Shown here in pieces: positions 58,572 to 64,000 of a stretch of DNA of 64,000 nucleotides (position 1 is its first letter; each line of letters opens with the position of its first letter). This DNA is from Bacillota bacterium. GTDB lineage: Bacteria; Bacillota; Clostridia; Lachnospirales; Lachnospiraceae. The stretch lies in the NCBI GenBank assembly GCA_023414355.1, contig JAEZOB010000033.1, positions 120,588 through 184,587 of the forward strand. Direction: 5' to 3'. The translations under genes and the position numbers were made by a program. The notes below the pieces were generated by a model that saw only the letters and a program-made list of their open reading frames with translations, did not search any database and was not told the DNA's origin.

Positions 58572-59441
58572 ATGAAAGAAAAAATATTACCCTTCAATAT
58601 TCAGTTTTTTGCTGATGAAGAAGTCCCCGAAAATCCCGTTGTTGGCGAGGAAACAACAGTAACAGAAACCGTGCAAATAGAAGGTACTGAAATACCAGTT
58701 GAAGAAACTGCAAGCGAAGAAACACAGGAAGTCGCTGAACCTGTTCAGAAACCAGATGATAATGCACATTATGCCGCTATCAGAAGAAAAGCAGAAGAAG
58801 AAGCAAGGAAGAAGTTCGAATCCGAGCAGAAAAAGCGCGATGCTGAATTTGCTAGGGTATTCGGAAACTTTATAAACCCCACAACAGGAAGGCCAATTAC
58901 AAGTGTTGATGATTATTTACAAGCCTACACATTGCAACAGCAAGCTCAAATAGAAACGCAGTTGAAAAACAGTGGTGTAGACCCATCTATGATTCAACAG
59001 ATGATTGACAGTAACCCTGCTGTAAGGCAAGCACAGACCATACTCGAGCAACAGAAAGCAGAAGCACAGGATAGGCAGATTGCAAATGACATTTCGTTAA
59101 TCGGAAAAATCGACCCAAGCATTAAATCAATACAGGATTTAGCAAAGAACGAACATTTTCCAGAAATGTATGAACGTTGGCAGAAGTCGGGCATGAAAGA
59201 AAGCCTGTATGACATTTACCGACTTGTGAATTTTGACACCTTAACTTCTAAAAAAGCGGAAGCCGCAAAACAAGCGGCAATCAATCAGGCAAAAGGGAAA
59301 AGTCACCTTGAAACAACGAAGGGCGTAAGCACTTCTGACGGACTTGTGGAGGTGCCACATTCAACACTTACAAGAATGAGAGACTTTTATCCGGAATTGA
59401 CTGATGCAGAAATCAGAAAAAAGTATAACGAAAACCTATAA
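58572..59441 (+). CDS. phage scaffold protein
   Basis: This protein has 289 residues. It starts KEKILPFNIQFFADEE, the motif common to scaffold proteins of Firmicute phages. It is acidic at the N terminus, then a long Gln/Ala/Lys-rich helix (AIRRKAEEEARKKFESEQKK RD) and a helical tail. It directs prohead assembly with the capsid protein encoded two genes later. Start after AGGAGGTTTT. Confidence 0.85.
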   Translation: MKEKILPFNIQFFADEEVPENPVVGEETTVTETVQIEGTEIPVEETASEETQEVAEPVQKPDDNAHYAAIRRKAEEEARKKFESEQKKRDAEFARVFGNFINPTTGRPITSVDDYLQAYTLQQQAQIETQLKNSGVDPSMIQQMIDSNPAVRQAQTILEQQKAEAQDRQIANDISLIGKIDPSIKSIQDLAKNEHFPEMYERWQKSGMKESLYDIYRLVNFDTLTSKKAEAAKQAAINQAKGKSHLETTKGVSTSDGLVEVPHSTLTRMRDFYPELTDAEIRKKYNENL

Positions 59442-59455
59442 GGAGGATGAACAAA

Positions 59456-59851
59456 ATGTTTGAATTTTACAAATCACAGGTACAGCCTAACAGTCCTGTA
59501 ACAATGGAATTACCAACCACTGCATCTGAAAGTTATTCAGTTGGAGAAACTTTAAAGATTGCATCCGGAGCACTTACAAAAGCTTCCGGAACAGATGTTC
59601 CCGAATACATTTCTTGCGCTAAGTATTCTGCCCCTTCAAGCGGACAGAAAAAGTTGCAAGTAGTAAAAATTAACAAAGATCAGATTTATCGTGTTCCGTT
59701 ACAGGCGGCAGGCACAAGCCTAGCAGTAGGTAACAAAGTAACTATTCACACAGATGGTTTACAGGTAACTGCAACCACAACTAGCGGCGTCGCAACTATC
59801 CTTGATATTGAAGGAACAGCAGTTGGCGACTACGTAAAAGTTTGTTTCTAA
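59456..59851 (+). CDS. head decoration or capsid-associated protein
   Basis: This 131-residue, beta-rich protein (SESYSVGETLKIASGALTKA, DQIYRVPLQAAGTSLAVGNK) resembles DUF2190/gpD-type head-stabilising proteins found between scaffold and capsid genes. The second ATG was chosen because AAGGAGG sits right against the first. Confidence 0.65.
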   Translation: MFEFYKSQVQPNSPVTMELPTTASESYSVGETLKIASGALTKASGTDVPEYISCAKYSAPSSGQKKLQVVKINKDQIYRVPLQAAGTSLAVGNKVTIHTDGLQVTATTTSGVATILDIEGTAVGDYVKVCF

Positions 59852-59874
59852 AAACATAACAGGAGGATAATAAA

Positions 59875-60882
59875 ATGGCAATTATTTTTAGTAAAGGTTC
59901 CGGACTTAATGATGATATGTGGAAAGACACAGGCACAGCAGTAACATCATGGCTTAGTGATGTTGATAAAGAAAGCTCACAGGATGATGAACTTGTAAAA
60001 GCACTTTTCAGTGTAGAAAAATCAAGCAAGGCACTTGAAAAATCCGGTGGTTACACAAGTTTTGGCGATTTCTTGCCGGTAGCAGAAGGTGGCAACGCAC
60101 CGCTTGATGAAATTCAAGAAGGTTTTACCAAGATGATTGAGCATACACCTTTCTTGAAGAAGTTTGTTATCACAAAAGAAATGAATGATGATAACAGAGT
60201 AACCGATATGAAGTCTGCTTCAAGAGGATTTATTACTGCTTACAAGCGTTCAAGAGCAAAGTTTGCAACCGCTTGCTTAACCAATGGCATTGACACTTCA
60301 TTTAAGTATGGTGGAAAGACATTTGATTGTACTACTGGAGATGGCAAGGCACTGTTTGCGGCAGACCACCCCGGAATCAAAAGCGGTGTTGGCTTACAGT
60401 CAAATATTTTCACAAATGCACTGGGAACAGATGCATCAACCTTGTATCTGCTTGCAAATATGGGTAGAAACTTTAGGAATGATTCTGGCGAAAAGTGCAA
60501 CTACACATATGACATTGTATATTTGCCATCAAACAGACCGGCTATGATTGATTTAGTTGAAAGAATCATTCACTCTACACAAATTGTTGGTTCTGGAAAC
60601 AATGATATTAATACACAGAAGAACAAATGGAAGTTAGTTGTAGTTGATTATTGGGATGCTCCAAACGGAAAAAATCCATTTATCTTAGGTTCTTCTAAGT
60701 TCCAAAAAGACTTTGCTCCATCAGTATTCTTTGACCGTGTTCCTTTGACAATGAGAGATAACATCAACAACGATAACTTCAACCTTGAGTTTTCTTCTTA
60801 CTGTCGTTGGTCAGCAGGGCATAGAGATTGGAGACACCTTATCTACGGTGGTGCTGACGCTGGTTCTACTGCAACAGCATAG
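59875..60882 (+). CDS. major capsid protein (Mu gpT-like)
   Basis: This protein has 335 residues. The central segment with ALFAADHPGIKSG..LQSN and the later PNGKNPFILGSSKF resemble Mu gpT-type HK97-fold capsid proteins. No cleavage site of the HK97 delta type is evident. AGGAGGATAATAAA before the ATG indicates strong translation. It forms the icosahedral shell with the scaffold. Confidence 0.88.
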   Translation: MAIIFSKGSGLNDDMWKDTGTAVTSWLSDVDKESSQDDELVKALFSVEKSSKALEKSGGYTSFGDFLPVAEGGNAPLDEIQEGFTKMIEHTPFLKKFVITKEMNDDNRVTDMKSASRGFITAYKRSRAKFATACLTNGIDTSFKYGGKTFDCTTGDGKALFAADHPGIKSGVGLQSNIFTNALGTDASTLYLLANMGRNFRNDSGEKCNYTYDIVYLPSNRPAMIDLVERIIHSTQIVGSGNNDINTQKNKWKLVVVDYWDAPNGKNPFILGSSKFQKDFAPSVFFDRVPLTMRDNINNDNFNLEFSSYCRWSAGHRDWRHLIYGGADAGSTATA

Positions 60883-60893
60883 GAGGTACATAA

Positions 60894-61100
60894 ATGATTA
60901 AGCCCAACATGAAAGTGGGCGAAGTTTTTGAAGACGGTGGGTTACTGTATAAAGTACTCACCGTCAACGAAGACGGAACTTATTTTTCAACAAGGACGGA
61001 AGCAAAAGAGGTAAAGAAAGAAGAAGCTACGGAAGTAAAAAACGAAGTTAAAAAGCCAGTAGCGAGAACCAATACAGGAAATAACACAAGAAAGAAATAG
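60894..61100 (+). CDS. small phage head protein
   Basis: This protein has 68 residues. The N-terminal half is a small SH3-like unit (MKVGEVFEDGGLLYKVLTVN); the C-terminal half is a Lys/Glu/Thr-rich tail ending NTRKK. Found right after capsid genes in related phages; function unknown. Confidence 0.6.
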   Translation: MIKPNMKVGEVFEDGGLLYKVLTVNEDGTYFSTRTEAKEVKKEEATEVKNEVKKPVARTNTGNNTRKK

Positions 61101-61135
61101 AAAGAGCAGGGGCTGAAATGCCCCACTCTTTTTTT
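61101..61135 (+). terminator. terminator after the head genes
   Basis: AAAGAG-CA-GGGG and CCCC-AC-TCTTT form an interrupted stem followed by TTTTTTT. It probably reduces capsid-level transcription into the connector genes. Confidence 0.85.
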
Positions 61136-61148
61136 ATGGGGTGCAAAT

Positions 61149-62072
61149 ATGAATTGGAAACAAATTAAGATAGCCACCTTACAAAAAATGGTATCAGCAA
61201 ATGGGAATGAGTATCCAAGTGACAACACTGCAACGGACTATTTAGCGGCAATGCCACAGGCGTGTAACGAAGCATTGCAGATATTGTCAACAGCAAATAA
61301 GCACATCATTAAGTCAGTCCAGGTTGCCAATATGCCTATCAAAAACTTACTGTCTGATGATATAGCAAAAAAGGTATATAGCATAGAAAGTGGAAGCAAA
61401 GAGTTTTCTGCTGATGGTGCAAAATCCTATTACTTTGAATGTTATGGTATTGGAACCGTTGAAATCATGGTAGGTGACACTTCCTCTATCATTGATATAG
61501 ACAGTAACGATAAATACACAGCATACAAAGGCTTAATCGAAAATGCTGACAATAGAACCGTTAAAATGACGGTTACCGCAACCTACCCTATGGCAATTAA
61601 GAATATCGCATTATACAGGGCATCATTTGCAAGTGATGATTATGTTGCGCCTTTCACCGAAACCGCTAAATACAACCTAAAAGAAATTGCACCGGATTTT
61701 TACATGATGAACAATGAAGTTTTCTTTGAAGGTAATGAATCAGACGGAAGATACGAAAAGTGTTCTGATTATGGTTTAGAGGGTGGAAATGTGTTTGTAG
61801 TTGATAGAAAAAAAGAAGGAAGCTACACAATCTACTACAAAGCATATCCAGATGAAATCACTGTTAATACGCCAGATACCTATGAACTTCCATTAGCGAG
61901 TGAAGTTGCCACATTGTTACCGCTTTATATGGCCAGTCAGATTTACAAGGACGATAATATTCAGCAAGCACTCACCATGCGTAACGAATTTGAGGTTGCG
62001 AGGGAGTTATTGCAAAATCCAACAACCAACTCTGAATACGAGAGTGTTGAAAGTGAAAGTGGGTGGGCTTAA
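61149..62072 (+). CDS. head-tail connector / adaptor-like protein
   Basis: This protein has 307 residues. The N-terminal helical part (MNWKQIKIATLQKMVSANG... NEALQILSTANKHIIK) and the C-terminal ELPLASEVATLLPLYMASQI YKDDN resemble head-completion adaptors, with a beta-rich middle. Its place after the capsid and before the stopper-like protein fits. The exact family is not certain. Confidence 0.6.
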   Translation: MNWKQIKIATLQKMVSANGNEYPSDNTATDYLAAMPQACNEALQILSTANKHIIKSVQVANMPIKNLLSDDIAKKVYSIESGSKEFSADGAKSYYFECYGIGTVEIMVGDTSSIIDIDSNDKYTAYKGLIENADNRTVKMTVTATYPMAIKNIALYRASFASDDYVAPFTETAKYNLKEIAPDFYMMNNEVFFEGNESDGRYEKCSDYGLEGGNVFVVDRKKEGSYTIYYKAYPDEITVNTPDTYELPLASEVATLLPLYMASQIYKDDNIQQALTMRNEFEVARELLQNPTTNSEYESVESESGWA

Positions 62073-63952
62073 TGGCTAAGTTTAGTTTACCCTCGGCACC
62101 GTCTTTAAGTGTTATGGCTATTGATAAATTCTTAGGAGTTGATTTTACGAACAGTCCTGCATCAGTAATGATTGAAATGTCACCGAACTGTAAAAACATG
62201 ATCCGTGATGTTCCGGGCAAAGTCAGAAAGTGCATGGGGTATTCAACAGATGCCACATACGCAGATAAGATAAACGGTTGCCATAAACTGCAAGGTGATA
62301 CGGATAGGCTGATTCACACAGGTACGAAAATCTATAAAGGCGAAGCTGTTTTATACACATCCGCAAATAATGAAAGAAGTAAATCGTGGCAGTTTGGAAA
62401 CAAGCTGTATATATTAGACGGATTGAAGTTACTAGTGTATGACGGTACCACAATAACTCCTGCAGACAGCAACGCATATATCCCAACTTTGACTATTGCA
62501 AAATCCCCTAAAGGTGGCGGCACAGAATACGAAGCACTTAACCTTTTACAGCCAGGATTTACTGAAAAATTTGCAGGCACAAAAACCGATACGGAGTATC
62601 AATTATCATTTGGAAACCTAGACAGTACGCCAGTGGAAGTAAAGGTAATGGATAGCAACGGTGATATGGTTGAAAAAATCCTTACCACTGATTATACCGT
62701 TGACCGTATAAATGGGAAGATTACTTTTGTTACTGCTCCGGGTGAAAGTCCTGTACCGGGTGAAGATAATGTATTTATCACCGCATACAGAACAGTAAGC
62801 GGATATGCAGACAGGATAAACAAATGCACATTCGGCATCATGTACGGTGTTGGTGGTGCGGCAGACAGACTTTTCATAAGTGGCAATCCCGATTATCTCA
62901 ACCAAGACTGGTATTCAGCACAGAATGACCCTACATATTTCCCCGATACCGCATATTCGCAGCTAGGAAGTCCGAACAGTGCAATCATGGGATATTCGAT
63001 AATCTCAAACTACTTAGCGGCACACAAAGATGAGAATGAAACACATCAGAGTATTATTTTGAGAAACGGTGAACTGATAGAAGATAAAAACGGTGAACTG
63101 ATAGAAGATAAACCGTCATTTAGAATTGTAAACACTCTGCAAGGGGCAGGGGCAATTGCAAAGGATACATTCGCATACTTAGCAACAGAACCATTATTCC
63201 TTACAAGGTTAGGTGTGTACGCAATCACCGCCCAAGATGTGACAGGAGAAAAGTATGCACAAAATCGTAGCTTTTACATTAATGGAAAGTTGCTCACTGA
63301 AACGGATTTGGAAAAGTCTTTTGCGGTAGTTTATAAAGATATGTATTGGCTATTCCTAAATGGTGTTGCTTATATACTTGACGGACTGCAACCTTTGCCA
63401 ACAGTAGACCAAATGCCATACGCAACAAGACAGTACGCATGTTTTTATCGTACCAATATTCCTGCTAGTTGTGCATGGGTGGAAGATGGCGTTTTGCATT
63501 TCGGAACATCAGACGGTAAAGTGAATAAATTCTACACCAGTAAAAACACATTGACTTCCTACTCTGATAATGGAGAGCCAATTGAAGCGATATGGGAAAC
63601 GCCTGACATTGACGGAAAGCTATTCTACAAGAATAAGACATTTAGACAAATGGCAATCAGACTTCAAGCCGCCGCCGCAACATCAGTTTCTTACTTTTGC
63701 ATGAGAAACGGATTGTGGGATTTGGTACGGAATGACGAAATGTCTGCAAGGTGTTTTTCATTCTCTAACATGACCTTTAGTAAATTGACTTTCGTGTGCA
63801 ATAATACGCAGAAAATCATCACAAGCAAGGTGAGAATAAAGAAAGTGGACAAGGCACGATTTAGATACATTAACAACAAAAAAGATGAACCATTCGGCAT
63901 TCAGGATATTGCGTTTGAGTTTGTCGAAACAGGAAATTATAAAGGAGGTTGA
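62072..63952 (+). CDS. large head-completion / stopper-hub-like protein
   Basis: This 626-residue, mostly beta protein resembles large neck or packaged-DNA-stabilising proteins of podovirus-like phages (LGVDFTNSPASVMIEMSPNC KN...RKCMGYST near the start; repeated beta units such as GVAYILDGLQPLP). An exact in-frame duplication (NGELIEDK twice, about 63069-63110) is visible. The ATG overlaps the preceding stop (TAATG). Confidence 0.6.
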   Translation: MAKFSLPSAPSLSVMAIDKFLGVDFTNSPASVMIEMSPNCKNMIRDVPGKVRKCMGYSTDATYADKINGCHKLQGDTDRLIHTGTKIYKGEAVLYTSANNERSKSWQFGNKLYILDGLKLLVYDGTTITPADSNAYIPTLTIAKSPKGGGTEYEALNLLQPGFTEKFAGTKTDTEYQLSFGNLDSTPVEVKVMDSNGDMVEKILTTDYTVDRINGKITFVTAPGESPVPGEDNVFITAYRTVSGYADRINKCTFGIMYGVGGAADRLFISGNPDYLNQDWYSAQNDPTYFPDTAYSQLGSPNSAIMGYSIISNYLAAHKDENETHQSIILRNGELIEDKNGELIEDKPSFRIVNTLQGAGAIAKDTFAYLATEPLFLTRLGVYAITAQDVTGEKYAQNRSFYINGKLLTETDLEKSFAVVYKDMYWLFLNGVAYILDGLQPLPTVDQMPYATRQYACFYRTNIPASCAWVEDGVLHFGTSDGKVNKFYTSKNTLTSYSDNGEPIEAIWETPDIDGKLFYKNKTFRQMAIRLQAAAATSVSYFCMRNGLWDLVRNDEMSARCFSFSNMTFSKLTFVCNNTQKIITSKVRIKKVDKARFRYINNKKDEPFGIQDIAFEFVETGNYKGG

Positions 63953-63956
63953 TTGA

Positions 63957-64000
63957 ATGGCATTTAGTAAAATAACATCTGCTGAATTACTGAATAAGGG
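63957..64000 (+). CDS. start of a further structural gene (cut by window edge)
   Basis: Only MAFSKITSAELLNKG is visible, after AAAGGAGGTTGATTGA. Similar openings are seen in phage structural or tail proteins, but no assignment can be made. Confidence 0.5.
   Translation, partial: MAFSKITSAELLNK

Overview
The window looks like a low-to-moderate GC, anaerobic, spore-forming Firmicute of the Lachnospiraceae type (Clostridia). Supporting signs are a SleB-type cortex hydrolase, a pyruvate formate-lyase with its own ZTP riboswitch, a lysine riboswitch in front of dapA, class A-like RNase P RNA, strong GGAGG ribosome sites and a large Ig-like surface protein typical of that group. The species cannot be named from sequence alone.

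Positions 1 to about 29.16 kb are chromosomal. From the left: an ABC-2 exporter (permease cut by the window edge, plus ATPase); the lysine-riboswitch-controlled dapA-dapB unit, with a duplicated hairpin element between the two genes; a two-OB-fold SSB-like protein; the GTPase TypA/BipA; an orphan Panacea-domain antitoxin-like protein; an AI-2E family permease; a znuA-znuC-znuB zinc uptake operon with a Zur-like operator; an ECF transporter S component; a nine-unit 22-bp repeat array abutting a consensus promoter, a ZTP riboswitch and pflB; an O-antigen-ligase/Wzy-like polymerase; a nearly gene-free kilobase; an 861-residue Big2-domain surface protein; thrC; a SleB-like hydrolase; a protein with two AP2-like domains around a degenerate HNH-like core; a VanRS-like two-component system; and rnpB.

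From about 29.2 kb to the right edge is a temperate tailed-phage prophage, inserted just downstream of rnpB. The right end lies outside the window. The integrase, two small ORFs and the CI-type repressor run leftward. Everything else except one 72-residue gene runs rightward. In order there is a Cro/antirepressor region; small regulators; RecT, a PD-(D/E)XK-like nuclease and RusA; HNH, replisome organizer and helicase loader; a metabolic group (DUF4406, radical SAM, PAPS reductase-like, remnant of a cytosine methyltransferase); a run of small proteins; and a sigma-like late regulator ending in a terminator at 48.05 kb.

Between that terminator and another at 52.4 kb is an AT-rich cassette that does not belong to any standard phage module. 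It encodes a ParM-like actin ATPase, a ribbon-helix-helix protein, two tiny membrane proteins (one resembling Maff2/VirB2-type pilin-like proteins) and a 743-residue HerA/VirB4-like ATPase. It looks like a self-contained partition-plus-DNA-translocation unit carried as a moron, and it is my main candidate for an undescribed system.

The packaging and head module follows from 52.4 kb: small terminase candidate, a GC-rich block, a tRNA-Leu-like RNA and tandem hairpins, HExxH protein, large terminase, a large portal with a zinc-ribbon insertion, scaffold, Mu gpT-like major capsid protein, and connector/stopper proteins. The large portal and following genes suggest a podovirus-like head, but the tail genes are beyond the window.
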